Positions 1 through 8,242 are shown, numbered from the stretch's first letter. The stretch is DNA of 64,000 nt from Gulosibacter molinativorax (GCF_003010915.2 NZ_CP028426.1:496001-560000); one strand, 5' to 3'. Made by a program: numbers and translations. Notes: generated from the letters alone by a model not told the origin.

Positions 1-473
1 AGGCGAAGGGGCGGGGCATTCGCTTCGACCAGGTGAAGGAGCTCGCCGAGCGAATCGCCCGACCGCCATACAACTGGACGGTTGACATCATCTGGAACGC
101 CTATCTGTCACTTGAGGTTGAGTACCAGGGTCGCCCCGAAAACAGGAATCGGCACACAGCGACGGATCTGATTTCGTTGCTGCGGCTGGAGGCTGGGGTT
201 GACGATGCGCTCGTGCCCTATGCCGAGCAGGTTGAGTCGCGCTACGAGAACTGGTTGGCGCGGCAACAAGTCAATGGTGTTGAATTCACCGAGACGCAGC
301 GATGGTGGTTGGATCGAATGATGCGCATCGTGTCATCTTCTGCGGGAATAGAGCCCGCCGACCTCGAAAACGCCCCCTTCGACGAGCGTGGCGGCATCGA
401 CGGAGCCCTCCGTGACCTCGGCGATCGGGCCGGCGCATTGATTGAGGAGCTCAACCGGGAGTTGGCAGCGTGA
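1..473 (+). CDS. hsdR: Type I restriction enzyme, R subunit (3' end only)
   Basis: The frame is open from the window edge (first full codon at base 3) to a TGA at 471-473, giving 156 C-terminal residues. The helical, charged segment with WNAYLSLE and the motif RIVSSSAGIE resembles the C-terminal domain of EcoEI-type HsdR, which joins the helicase/nuclease motor to the methylase core. The nuclease and helicase motifs lie outside the window. Its stop overlaps the GTG start of the next gene (hsdS) by 4 bases, so the two are translationally coupled. A GTG at 33 exists inside the frame but the coding frame continues upstream, so it is not the true start. The assignment rests strongly on the hsdS and hsdM genes that follow. 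Confidence 0.8.
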   Translation, partial: AKGRGIRFDQVKELAERIARPPYNWTVDIIWNAYLSLEVEYQGRPENRNRHTATDLISLLRLEAGVDDALVPYAEQVESRYENWLARQQVNGVEFTETQRWWLDRMMRIVSSSAGIEPADLENAPFDERGGIDGALRDLGDRAGALIEELNRELAA

Positions 474-1732
474 CGTGGGAATACACGACGCTTGGTGAGG
501 TTGCAGAGATCCTTCGTGGAGTCACATACAAGAAGGACCAAGCGAGTGACAGCACGTTTCCTGGCGCTATTCCGCTCTTAAGAGCGACAAATATTGGTTC
601 GGGTCTGAATCTTCGGGAGGGCCTTGTATATGTGCCTGAAGACCAAGTACGAGCTCACCAAATCCTTGTAAAGGGTGACATCGTGTTGGCTTCCTCAAGT
701 GGGTCGTTGAACGTCGTTGGGAAGAGCGCACGTCTCACTGAAGATTGGCGTGGCACATTTGGCGCCTTTTGCGCGACGATTCGCCCAAATCAGCTTGTCG
801 ACTCGAGATTTTTGGCGTTTTTCCTGCAGTCACCGAAGCTTCGGGCTAGGTGGAGTGAAGCGGCACGCGGAACGAACATCAACAACTTGAAACGGGATGA
901 TCTGACGTCCACACCGCTTCCACTGCCTCCGCTGGAGGAGCAGCGCCGCATCGTCACGATCCTCGAAGACCACCTCTCCCGGCTCGATGCCGCGGATGAG
1001 CTCCTTGAACATTCAGCCAGGCGTGCGGAGGCTCTCTGGTGGAAAGCTGCGACGGAGCAATTGTCACGCGTTCAAGGTGAGGAGACTCGCCTCGGAGAGA
1101 TTGGGGCGCTCAAGAATGGCATCTATGTGTCCAGGCCCGGAGTCGCTCCAAACGGTGCACCAATTCTTCGCATTGGAGCAGTGCGCCCCATGACTCTCGA
1201 CCTCGAAGATCTGAGATATACGGGAATGGCTGAGCAAGCGGTTGAGAAGTTGGACGGCAGGGCGTCCCCGGGAGACTTGCTCTTCACGCGCTACAACGGG
1301 AATGCTGAGTACGTTGGCGCGTGTGCAGTTGTACCAGGTTCGGCACCATTCTTGACGTATCCGGACAAGCTCATTCGTTTGAGAATTGAAAACCGGAACG
1401 CTCTCCCGGAATATGTTGCACTCGCCTGTTCTTCCGGTGAAACTCGAGCACAGATTCGCCAAGCGCGAAGAACGAGCGCAGGTCAGGTTGGAATTGCCGG
1501 GAGAAGCTTGAAGCAGATCAGTTTTCATCTGCCTGATATTGATACGCAAAGGAGAATTATCTCCGAAACGCGTGAAATTCGGCAGGAGGCCTCTCGCTTG
1601 AATGATGTGCTTCAACGCGCCCTCCGCCGCTCCGCTTCCCTCCGCCGCTCGCTGCTTTCGGCGGCGTTCTCGGGGCGGCTGACGGGGTCGTCGCCTGAAA
1701 TGTCTGCGGTCAGTGAGATGATCGGCGCATGA
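470..1732 (+). CDS. hsdS: Type I restriction enzyme, specificity subunit HsdS
   Basis: This 420-aa protein recognises the bipartite target of the type I enzyme. It has the expected two target-recognition domains (about 1-150 and 200-350), each followed by a conserved helical region: LPLPPLEEQRRIV near 145 and LPDIDTQRRIISE near 350. The C-terminus ends in a repeat-type helix, RRSLLSAAFSGRL. The GTG start overlaps the hsdR stop (GTGA). The DNA inside the recognition domains is visibly richer in A/T (for example 1500-1620) than the flanks, which is usual for exchanged recognition domains. The stop overlaps the ATG of the following GIY-YIG gene. Which sequence it recognises cannot be read from here. 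Confidence 0.92.
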   Translation: MTWEYTTLGEVAEILRGVTYKKDQASDSTFPGAIPLLRATNIGSGLNLREGLVYVPEDQVRAHQILVKGDIVLASSSGSLNVVGKSARLTEDWRGTFGAFCATIRPNQLVDSRFLAFFLQSPKLRARWSEAARGTNINNLKRDDLTSTPLPLPPLEEQRRIVTILEDHLSRLDAADELLEHSARRAEALWWKAATEQLSRVQGEETRLGEIGALKNGIYVSRPGVAPNGAPILRIGAVRPMTLDLEDLRYTGMAEQAVEKLDGRASPGDLLFTRYNGNAEYVGACAVVPGSAPFLTYPDKLIRLRIENRNALPEYVALACSSGETRAQIRQARRTSAGQVGIAGRSLKQISFHLPDIDTQRRIISETREIRQEASRLNDVLQRALRRSASLRRSLLSAAFSGRLTGSSPEMSAVSEMIGA

Positions 1733-2634
1733 ACGGCAAGCAGGTCAAGCTCTTTCTCGTTGACGGCACCCCCGGCGGCCTGACAACCGCTGAAATCACG
1801 AACTGGACGGGCAGTGTCGTCTCGGCGCGCCGGTCAGATCTCGCCGAACTTCTGAGCCGTGAAGAGGTGGAGCGAACGGGTATCTACCTGCTGCTCGGAG
1901 ACGACGAGGACGCCATCGGTGATACTCGCTGCTACATCGGTGAGGCCGACACGGTTGCGACGAGGCTGCGAAGCCACGCCAAAGACAAAGAGTTCTGGAA
2001 CCAGGCAGTTGTTGTCACTTCCAAAGACACGAACCTCACCAAGTCACACGTGAGATACCTCGAATCACGTCTGATCGAACTGGCGACAAAGGCAGGTCGT
2101 GTCACTCTCGAGAACGGCACGAACCCGCCACGCCCAAACCTGCCCGAGGCAGATGTTTCCGACATGGAGTACTTTATCGGGCAGCTGCAAATTGTTTTGC
2201 CGGTGCTGGGCGTCAACGCAATTCGAATGCGCGCCGAGCGCACGAACGCAGTCGCCCCCGCCGCTTCTGAGTCTCCGATCTTCTCTCTCGTGATGCCGAA
2301 ACGAGGAGTTGACGCCCGCGCACAGCAGGTTGATGGCGAGTTCATCATGCTCGAAGGCTCCCACGTCATCGCTGAGTGGGTGGGCGTCGGCAAGGCCGAT
2401 ACGAGCCGCCGCGCCTACGACAGCTACCGGGCGCAACATCAAGGGCTCATCGCAGACGGGTCGATCATCATTGAAAATGGTGTCGGCCGCACGACTCGCG
2501 ATATCGTGTTCGGCTCGCCCTCAACAGCTGGCGCTGTCGCGCTCGGCCGGTCCTGCAACGGCCGAAGGGAGTGGGTCTCACCGGAAGGCACGTTCGATCA
2601 GTGGGAGAGCCGAGGTGTCGACGATGCGACGTAG
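1729..2634 (+). CDS. GIY-YIG nuclease with C-terminal DUF4357
   Basis: The 301-aa protein has a GIY-YIG core: GIY at residues 51-53, YIG at 69-71, candidate catalytic Arg79 or Arg81 and Glu112 in RYLESRLIELA. The C-terminal 60 residues (FGSPSTAGAVALGRS, then a Trp-rich end) match the DUF4357 pattern, often fused to such nucleases. The family cleaves DNA as a single-metal endonuclease. The start codon overlaps the hsdS stop as ATGA, so it is made with the RM operon. This placement suggests a helper or back-up nuclease for the type I system, but that role is inferred. No signal peptide or membrane segment is seen. Confidence 0.82.
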   Translation: MNGKQVKLFLVDGTPGGLTTAEITNWTGSVVSARRSDLAELLSREEVERTGIYLLLGDDEDAIGDTRCYIGEADTVATRLRSHAKDKEFWNQAVVVTSKDTNLTKSHVRYLESRLIELATKAGRVTLENGTNPPRPNLPEADVSDMEYFIGQLQIVLPVLGVNAIRMRAERTNAVAPAASESPIFSLVMPKRGVDARAQQVDGEFIMLEGSHVIAEWVGVGKADTSRRAYDSYRAQHQGLIADGSIIIENGVGRTTRDIVFGSPSTAGAVALGRSCNGRREWVSPEGTFDQWESRGVDDAT

Positions 2635-2711
2635 GGGTGATAAGCTGAGTTCAATCGTTCAGCCCGCCCAGACTCGTTCTGGTGTGGGCTGGATCTCTTT
2701 TCGGAGGTCAC

Positions 2712-3674
2712 ATGAGTGAGATCAAGCCATACACAGATCTCTACGAACGAATCGCGATGCTGGAGCGTCGAGGCATGTCGATCGATCGTGCTTTCGCTCA
2801 GCAGTGGCTGGAGAACGTCGGGTACTACCGGCTGAGTGGCTACTGGTATCCATACCGGGAACTCCGGCACGGGCTCCGCGCCGACAGATTCGTAGCAGGT
2901 ACCGCGTTCGCAGATGTCGCTGCGCTATACGAATTCGACCGCAAGCTTCGCACTCTCGTGCACGACGCCGTCGAGCGCATCGAGGTCTCGCTCCGTGCGC
3001 ACCTCAACGAATCGCTGGGCGCAATTGATCCACTGTCGTACCTAGACCCGAGCAATTTTCGCCCGACATTTGCTCATGACCTTTGGCTGCAAACGACCAT
3101 GCGGCGGGTCGAACGTGCAAGAAAACGCAGCGAAGCCATCAAGCACCATGACGCGAAGTACGACGGGTCGCTGCCGATCTGGGTGCTCACCGAAGTGCTT
3201 GACTTTGCCGATGTGTCCAAACTCTACGAAGCATTGCCGTCAAAGATGCAATGGTCAATTGCCGAAGCTATGGGTGTTGAAGTAGATGTGACGGCACTCT
3301 CCAAGAATCAGGCTCAAAAAGCGGTGAAGCTTCATCCGCTCGTGCGTTGGTTCGAACATCTCGCTGTGATCCGAAACACGAGTGCACACCACGCCCGCCT
3401 GTGGAATCAAACGTTTACCCCCGTTGGAACGGCGGGTTTGCGGACCGACGCCAGGATGTCGGGGCTGCCCGTTGGGCAGAGCGAACGTGTCTTCGGTGCG
3501 CTCACTGTGATGGGGGCACTGCTCGAGACGACGTCGCCCGGGACCACCTGGCTCACCAAAGTGGCAGATCTCATCGAGGACTCGTTTCTGCCCATTGCTG
3601 GCCGAAGCGTCAAAGAGATGGACTTTCCTGCTGAATGGAACAATGATCCACTGTGGTCAAGAAGGGCAACATGA
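2712..3674 (+). CDS. Abi family (Abi_2, AbiD/F-like) HEPN abortive-infection protein
   Basis: The 320-aa protein opens with the Abi_2 signature: an N-terminal helix with ML-RRG (residues 16-21) then GYYRLSGYWYPYR at 37-49. Near the C-terminus it carries RNTSAHHARLWN, where R221-x4-H226 is the catalytic pattern of HEPN ribonucleases. Family members stop phage growth by shutting down the infected cell, probably through RNA cleavage. The ATG at 2712 is chosen because GGAGG lies at 2703-2707; an upstream in-frame start at 2682 is less likely. It lies 77 bases after the GIY-YIG gene and overlaps hsdM by 4 bases, so it sits inside the RM operon. HsdM or HsdS activity might restrain it; that is inference. 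Confidence 0.85.
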   Translation: MSEIKPYTDLYERIAMLERRGMSIDRAFAQQWLENVGYYRLSGYWYPYRELRHGLRADRFVAGTAFADVAALYEFDRKLRTLVHDAVERIEVSLRAHLNESLGAIDPLSYLDPSNFRPTFAHDLWLQTTMRRVERARKRSEAIKHHDAKYDGSLPIWVLTEVLDFADVSKLYEALPSKMQWSIAEAMGVEVDVTALSKNQAQKAVKLHPLVRWFEHLAVIRNTSAHHARLWNQTFTPVGTAGLRTDARMSGLPVGQSERVFGALTVMGALLETTSPGTTWLTKVADLIEDSFLPIAGRSVKEMDFPAEWNNDPLWSRRAT

Positions 3675-5146
3675 CTGACTCCCGCAGGCTAGTCGATAAG
3701 CTCGACTCATTTCGCAATCTGTTGCGAGACGATGGTGTCGGTGTACTCGACTACATTGAACAACTCACCTACCTGCTCTTCTTGAAGATGGCTCATGAGC
3801 GTGCCACGCGAACGCTCATGCCGCAGCAGATCGTGCCCGCGGAGTACTCATGGCAGAAATTGCTCGACGCAGAGGGAACTGCGCTCGAACACGAATACAC
3901 GTGCATCCTTGAGGGCCTTGCGGGGTACCCCGGTACCCTTGGCGTGATTTTCCGCAAGGCGCAGAACCGCATTCAAGACCCCGCGAAACTGAAGCGGCTT
4001 ATTGTCGACCTGATCAACAAAGAGCAGTGGTCTGCTACGGGTACCGACCTGAAGGGTGATGCCTACGAGCAGCTGCTCGCCAAGGGGGCATCCGACAAAG
4101 GATCTGGGGCGGGGCAGTACTTCACTCCGCGTGATCTCATTCACGCGATCGTCGACGTAATCAAGCCCACCCCGGACGACACTGTGGTGGACCCGGCTTG
4201 CGGCACCGGGGGCTTTCTGCTCGTTGCACACGACTACGCCTCGCAGCACGCCGCAGACCTCACGCCGACGCAGCGCGAACATTTGCGTGACGGTTTCGCG
4301 CACGGCACCGAACTGGTTGATGGCACCGCACGGCTCGCGGCCATGAACTTGCTGCTGCATGGCATCGGCACAGCCGAGGGCGAATCGCCGATCGATGTGC
4401 GCGACGCGCTCATCTCTGACCCGGGCAAGCGCTACTCAGTGGTGCTATCGAACCCGCCGTTCGGCCGCAAGTCATCCATGACGATGATCGGTGCCGACGG
4501 GCGGGAGTCGAAAGAAGACACCGAAATCGAGCGCGCCGACTTTGTCACTACCACGTCGAACAAACAGCTCAACTTTGTGCAGCACATCATGACGATCCTC
4601 GAGATCAACGGCCGCGCAGCCGTCGTGCTCCCCGACAACGTGCTCTTCGAGGGCGGTGCGGGTGAGGTGCTGCGCCGCAAGCTTCTTTCCGATTTCGACC
4701 TACACACGATCCTGCGCCTTCCCACGGGAATCTTCTACGCGCAAGGTGTGAAAGCCAATGTCTTGTTCTTCGACAAGAAGCCAGCGAGCGAGACACCGTG
4801 GACGCGAAAGCTGTGGGTCTACGACCTGCGCACCAACCAGCACTTCACCCTGAAACAGAACCCGCTGCGCCGGGCACACCTCGACGAGTTCGTCGCGGCC
4901 TGCAAGCCTGGTCTGCCTCATGACGAGCGATCGGAATCTGAACGGTGGAAGCCATTCGACTATGAGGAACTCATCGCGCGCGACAAGGTGAATCTCGATA
5001 TCACTTGGCTTCGAGACGACTCGCTCGAGGACCTCGATTCGCTTCCCGCACCTGAAGTGATTGCGCAAGAGATCGTCGACGACCTTTCGGCGGCACTCGC
5101 AGAATTCGAGGCTGTCGCTGCTGCGCTCAGCGCCGAGGGCAAGTAG
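3671..5146 (+). CDS. hsdM: Type I restriction enzyme, DNA adenine methylase HsdM
   Basis: The 491-aa N6-adenine methyltransferase protects host DNA and forms the M2S core of the type I enzyme. An HsdM N-terminal helical domain (1-140) precedes the methylase fold with motif I DPACGTGGF at 174-182 and catalytic motif IV NPPF at 261-264; the motif QYFTPRDLI at 149-157 is typical. Length is normal. The ATG at 3671 overlaps the Abi stop (ATGA) and is preferred over GTG 3653. It is the last gene of the operon, unlike the usual M-S-R or R-M-S orders; hsdS is two genes upstream. Confidence 0.95.
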   Translation: MTDSRRLVDKLDSFRNLLRDDGVGVLDYIEQLTYLLFLKMAHERATRTLMPQQIVPAEYSWQKLLDAEGTALEHEYTCILEGLAGYPGTLGVIFRKAQNRIQDPAKLKRLIVDLINKEQWSATGTDLKGDAYEQLLAKGASDKGSGAGQYFTPRDLIHAIVDVIKPTPDDTVVDPACGTGGFLLVAHDYASQHAADLTPTQREHLRDGFAHGTELVDGTARLAAMNLLLHGIGTAEGESPIDVRDALISDPGKRYSVVLSNPPFGRKSSMTMIGADGRESKEDTEIERADFVTTTSNKQLNFVQHIMTILEINGRAAVVLPDNVLFEGGAGEVLRRKLLSDFDLHTILRLPTGIFYAQGVKANVLFFDKKPASETPWTRKLWVYDLRTNQHFTLKQNPLRRAHLDEFVAACKPGLPHDERSESERWKPFDYEELIARDKVNLDITWLRDDSLEDLDSLPAPEVIAQEIVDDLSAALAEFEAVAAALSAEGK

Positions 5147-5289
5147 AGCGCTATTGGGAAGTCGAGAACCAAGCTGAGAGCAGGTACGGGGCGAAAGCAC
5201 AGGACAATGGGACAACCGGGAACAGGCCAAGTCATGCGTTCACGCCGAGTAGTAGCTCTCCGCCGAGCAGAGCAAGCGGTAGTTCAACG

Positions 5290-6678
5290 ATGACAGCCAA
5301 AAACAACACCCTTGAAATCGGTCAGTCGAGGATCGGCCTAATGATTGACGGACTCCAAGAGACTCCTCGGGTCGCCGCAAAACTTGAGCGAGACGAACTT
5401 GGGGTACAGCTAACCATTCCGTTTCTTGACGGGCACGATGATATTTACTCTTACTGGTTTTCCTCCGGCATCATGTTTGGCGACGACCCGGATCGAACAA
5501 AAAGACGCTACAATCCGCCGAGTTCGTTAAGCTTCTACGACTCCGCTGGCAAAGTTGGTCTAGTAGGAAGTCGTGTGTCCGGCTCGAAACGTGTCATGGG
5601 AGGAACGGGTATTGGCGAAGGGCGTCTTCGCTTCGATTACACGATCCTCGGGGCGATGTCCGGGCCAACTTACGAGCAAATCAACGGACTTCGCTCGGAG
5701 ATCGAGGGGCTGGGCACTTGGGTGGGCCTCCGGTCGCTCAGCACTGAACCGGAGCTAGAGGCCGGTCGAGTCAAGGCTGTTGACCTTAGGTTGGAATCCC
5801 CTCCGAACATCCCTGTAGCCCGTCGACTAAACGCGGAGTTCCGAGCGAACTGGCGATATGGGCCAGGAACGGCTCCTGACGAGATAACGATCAGCGAGCG
5901 CCTTCAGGTCCAAACCAATGTGAAGCGAGGCGTCGACTGGGACGATCATCTTCGGGTGCACTTCTCAATACGGAACCTATTGCGCTTAGTCGCCTGGAGG
6001 GAGCTGAAGTTTGCCAGCCATGAGGTGACGAGAGCAACTGACGGTGTACGTACACTGGACGGTAAGCGGCACGGAGATATATGGCTTCCGGTACTCACCC
6101 AGCGAACTGGTATGACGGTGGGACCGCCGACCAAGCTGAGGCAAAACGACTTCCTCTTCAACTTCACGGACGTTGGAGGCAAGGGTGTGGGTCGTTGGCT
6201 CCAGCTCGTGACGAAATTCGAGCGCGGTCTCTCGCTATTAATTGGGGTTCTTGACTTGGATGGTGCGTCCTTGGAGGCTCATATTGCCCAAATTGGCATC
6301 GGGTTCGAGATGCTGGGTTACGACCTCCTGGTGGAGGCCGGAATTAGTAGAACGCAGGCGTCAAAAAGATCATATGCCGAGCTCGTTGCTGTCGTAACCG
6401 CTGCAGTAGAAGATGTGCTCCCTTTCTCTGGGGCCGGTTTCCCTGACTTGCTTCGAAGAACTTACATCGGGGTCAAGCACGCTGACCGCGCCCGGCCTGA
6501 CGTAAATGAGGGTCTACTTGCTTACCTTCAAGCAGTACAAGTAGTTCGGGCATGGGTTGGCTCTCGTCTCGGTGTGTCAAAAGGTCGATTGCAACAGGCT
6601 CTGCGTGACGACGCCCGGTCACTCCGAATCCAGGAGCTTTATGGTGAGCTGGCATTGGCGGGCTCGAAGAAAGCCTGA
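5290..6678 (+). CDS. ApeA-like HEPN anti-phage protein (putative)
   Basis: This 462-aa soluble protein has a long beta-rich N-terminal half and a helical C-terminal third. The latter contains LLRRTYIGVKHADR, giving R390-x6-H397, the RNase motif of HEPN domains, and the phrase KHADR is common in ApeA-type proteins. The overall build (ApeA N-terminal domain plus HEPN, about 450-500 aa) fits the ApeA abortive-infection family, which halts growth on phage sensing. The gene starts 143 bases after hsdM on the same strand; no strong ribosome site is visible before ATG 5290. Codon use is noticeably less GC-rich than in the chromosomal genes to the right, consistent with transfer. Another HEPN-fused defence protein is the main alternative. 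Confidence 0.55.
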   Translation: MTAKNNTLEIGQSRIGLMIDGLQETPRVAAKLERDELGVQLTIPFLDGHDDIYSYWFSSGIMFGDDPDRTKRRYNPPSSLSFYDSAGKVGLVGSRVSGSKRVMGGTGIGEGRLRFDYTILGAMSGPTYEQINGLRSEIEGLGTWVGLRSLSTEPELEAGRVKAVDLRLESPPNIPVARRLNAEFRANWRYGPGTAPDEITISERLQVQTNVKRGVDWDDHLRVHFSIRNLLRLVAWRELKFASHEVTRATDGVRTLDGKRHGDIWLPVLTQRTGMTVGPPTKLRQNDFLFNFTDVGGKGVGRWLQLVTKFERGLSLLIGVLDLDGASLEAHIAQIGIGFEMLGYDLLVEAGISRTQASKRSYAELVAVVTAAVEDVLPFSGAGFPDLLRRTYIGVKHADRARPDVNEGLLAYLQAVQVVRAWVGSRLGVSKGRLQQALRDDARSLRIQELYGELALAGSKKA

Positions 6679-6870
6679 TAGTCGGTTGTGGCTCATGGGA
6701 AGTGTTATGTCGACGTGAACGCACCAATAACCCGACAAATTCATCCGTGGCCAACGGCCACCAACCGGGTACACTCGGAGCAGGCGGAACGCCTATTTCC
6801 CAGTCCACACTAGGGAACCCGAGACAATCCGAGATTTCCGGAGAGACCCGCTCTGATCAAGGATTTTTCA

Positions 6871-6903
6871 AGGGGTCGCAGGTTCAAATCCTGTCAGCCC
6901 GAC
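6871..6903 (+). repeat. tRNA 3'-end fragment, probable attachment site of the island
   Basis: Bases 6878-6894 form a perfect tRNA T arm: GCAGG stem, loop TTCAAAT, CCTGT stem. This is followed by a 7-base acceptor strand CAGCCCG (6895-6901) and a discriminator A. No D arm, anticodon arm or 5' acceptor half exists upstream, so this is not a working tRNA. A lone tRNA 3' end is the usual scar of integrase-mediated insertion into a tRNA gene. The intact tRNA would lie at the other, left end of the island, outside the window. The amino acid type was not determined. Confidence 0.72.
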
Positions 6904-6904
6904 A

Positions 6905-6942
6905 AAAAAATCGCGGAAACTCAAGGGTTTCCGCGATTTTTT
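6905..6942 (+). terminator. Rho-independent terminator after the tRNA fragment
   Basis: A near-perfect hairpin with arms ATCGCGGAAAC and GTTTCCGCGAT (loop TCAAGG) is flanked by an A-run on the left and a T-run on the right. It begins 2 bases after the tRNA fragment. It is most simply the original terminator of the disrupted tRNA gene, which places the native chromosome to the right. The A/T symmetry means it could also stop leftward transcription. Confidence 0.85.
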
Positions 6943-7035
6943 CGTTGGTTGGAAATTCGGAAGCCTTGGTGATGCAAGGGCACGGAAGCCTGTGCCTGGC
7001 CGCTGGCTAGCGGGTCGTGTGGGCCGCCCCCGTTG

Positions 7036-7908
7036 TTAGGTCCGCTCAGTATGCGAGTCGATTTCTTCTAACTGGTGGGTGCAAGATCGAGCGTACTCGA
7101 CCGGCGACCGGTATCCGAGCGAGGAATGCCGACGCTCATGGTTGTACTCGTGTTTCCAGTCGCTGATCACGACCCGAGCATGAAGCAGCGAGTAGAAACT
7201 GTTGATGTTCAAGCACTCGTCACGGAGCCTCGAGTTGAACGACTCTACATATCCGTTGCGCCAGGGCTGGCCCGGTGGAATGTACGACAATCCGGTTCTT
7301 GTGCCTGCCCACTCTGCTACGGCGTCGGAGATGAACTCCGGCCCGTTGTCACTGCGCAGCACCATTGGTGCCCCGTGTACGGCGACGAGTTCCTCGAGAT
7401 GCCGGATGAATCGCTCGGCGGTGATCGACCGCTCCACGAGACCGCCCAAACATTCGCGGGTGTGTTCGTCTACGATCGAGCAGATCTTGATCGCTTTGCC
7501 GCGCTCATCGACATCGAACTGGAAATCGACCGCCCAGACAACGCCCGGCGCAGTCGCGGCAGGCGCTTCGATAGTTGAAGCCCCGATGCGCTTGCGCCTG
7601 CGCTTCTGTGGCACGCGGAGCCCTTCTTCACGCCATAAACGCTGCACCTTCTTGTGGTTCACGTCCCAGCCCTCGCCGCGGGCATCGTGATACGCGCGAC
7701 GGTACCCCCACCTCGGGTGATTCTTCGCAAACATCCGCAGCCAGTCGCGAAGCGCCCGGTCGGGATCTGCTGGAGTATCACCTTTGAGTGGCCGCCGCCA
7801 GGCGGAGCGGGAAAGCCCGGCCAGACGGCACGCCCTACGCTCACTGATCTGCAGGGTGCGAATCAGGTGCGCGATCGCGGCACGCCGTCTACCCGGGCCT
7901 AAAAGTTT
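7036..7908 (-). CDS. IS3 transposase OrfB (DDE integrase domain), made by frameshift from orfA
   Basis: The reading frame runs about 290 codons from the orfA end. It carries the HTH_21 segment (NHPRWGYRR) and an rve integrase core with the DDE triad: D in VWAVDFQFD, D in LRSDNGPEF, E in YVESFNSRLRDE. The first ATG inside is at 7734, but conserved sequence starts earlier (KLLGPGRRRAAIAHL), so the natural product is an OrfA-OrfB fusion from a -1 frameshift near AAACTTTTAG (about 7899-7908). It catalyses cut and strand transfer at the IS ends. No internal stop is seen, so the element may still be active. Confidence 0.9.
   Translation of the reverse strand, partial: KLLGPGRRRAAIAHLIRTLQISERRACRLAGLSRSAWRRPLKGDTPADPDRALRDWLRMFAKNHPRWGYRRAYHDARGEGWDVNHKKVQRLWREEGLRVPQKRRRKRIGASTIEAPAATAPGVVWAVDFQFDVDERGKAIKICSIVDEHTRECLGGLVERSITAERFIRHLEELVAVHGAPMVLRSDNGPEFISDAVAEWAGTRTGLSYIPPGQPWRNGYVESFNSRLRDECLNINSFYSLLHARVVISDWKHEYNHERRHSSLGYRSPVEYARSCTHQLEEIDSHTERT
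7037..7059 (+). repeat. IS terminal inverted repeat, left end
   Basis: Begins TAGGTCCGCTCAGTATG and pairs with the reverse complement of 8220-8242, identical in the outer 7 bases and in the inner TATG and GAGTC blocks. The orfB stop codon TAA overlaps this end. Confidence 0.75.
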
Positions 7909-8183
7909 CCCTCAGCCAACTCCTTGAGCGCGGCCTTCTCGAGCTCAGCCTCAGCGAGCAACCGTTTCAAGGTCGCATTCTGCTTCTCGAGTTCTTTCAA
8001 CCGTTTCGCGTCTTCGGCTTTCATGCCGCCGTACTGGTTTCGCCACCGAAAATAGGTTTGCTCCGTGACGCCGAGCTCGCGGCAGGCATCGGCGACGGTA
8101 TTGCCCTCGCCAAGGAGCCGGTCGGCTTGCCCCAGTTTCCGGACGATTTGCTCCGGGGTGTGACGTTTTCTTTGCTTGCTCAT
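7899..8183 (-). CDS. IS3 transposase OrfA (HTH_Tnp_1)
   Basis: The 94-aa protein contains a helix-turn-helix (EQIVRKLGQADRLL then GVTEQTYFRWRNQYGG) and a leucine-rich coiled coil (LKELEKQNATLKRLLAEAEL) used for dimerisation. It binds the terminal repeats and regulates transposition. The ATG at 8183 (MSKQRKRHTPEQ) fits family starts; an in-frame upstream start at 8204 is less likely. It ends in a TAG inside the frameshift region shared with orfB. Confidence 0.9.
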   Translation of the reverse strand: MSKQRKRHTPEQIVRKLGQADRLLGEGNTVADACRELGVTEQTYFRWRNQYGGMKAEDAKRLKELEKQNATLKRLLAEAELEKAALKELAEGNF

Positions 8184-8219
8184 CGTGTGATCCATTCTCC
8201 CCATGATCGCGGGGTGTTG

Positions 8220-8242
8220 GACTCACATAACGAATGGACCTA
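8220..8242 (-). repeat. IS terminal inverted repeat, right end
   Basis: Reads TAGGTCCATTCGTTATG on the minus strand, matching the left repeat. Its terminal CTA supplies the TAG stop codon of the permease gene that runs into it. Confidence 0.75.

Larger units (their letters stand above)
6679..7035. other. Island/chromosome junction interval without a gene
   Basis: This 357-base gap holds the tRNA 3' fragment (6871-6903) and the hairpin terminator (6905-6942) listed separately. The stretch 6943-7035 up to the IS end shows no coding potential or clear regulatory pattern. The first 190 bases are AT-richer than the chromosome and contain nothing recognised. Confidence 0.7.
7037..8242 (-). mobile_element. 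IS3-family insertion sequence (IS407-like group)
   Basis: The element is bounded by imperfect inverted repeats at 7037-7059 and 8220-8242, starting TAGGTCC and agreeing at 18 of 23 positions. It contains orfA and orfB in the -1 frame arrangement of IS3 elements, both on the minus strand. The size, about 1.2 kb, is normal. No direct target repeat is seen: the left flank reads GTTGT and the right flank GAAAG. It therefore has probably taken part in a deletion or rearrangement, or one flank was replaced. It lies directly against the 3' end of the NCS2 permease gene. Confidence 0.88.

Noticed and set aside
6702..7010. A 102-codon frame across the tRNA fragment and terminator
   Set aside because: It contains the peptide GSQVQILSA, which is just the translated T arm of a tRNA, and it crosses a terminator hairpin; this is a well-known false ORF pattern.
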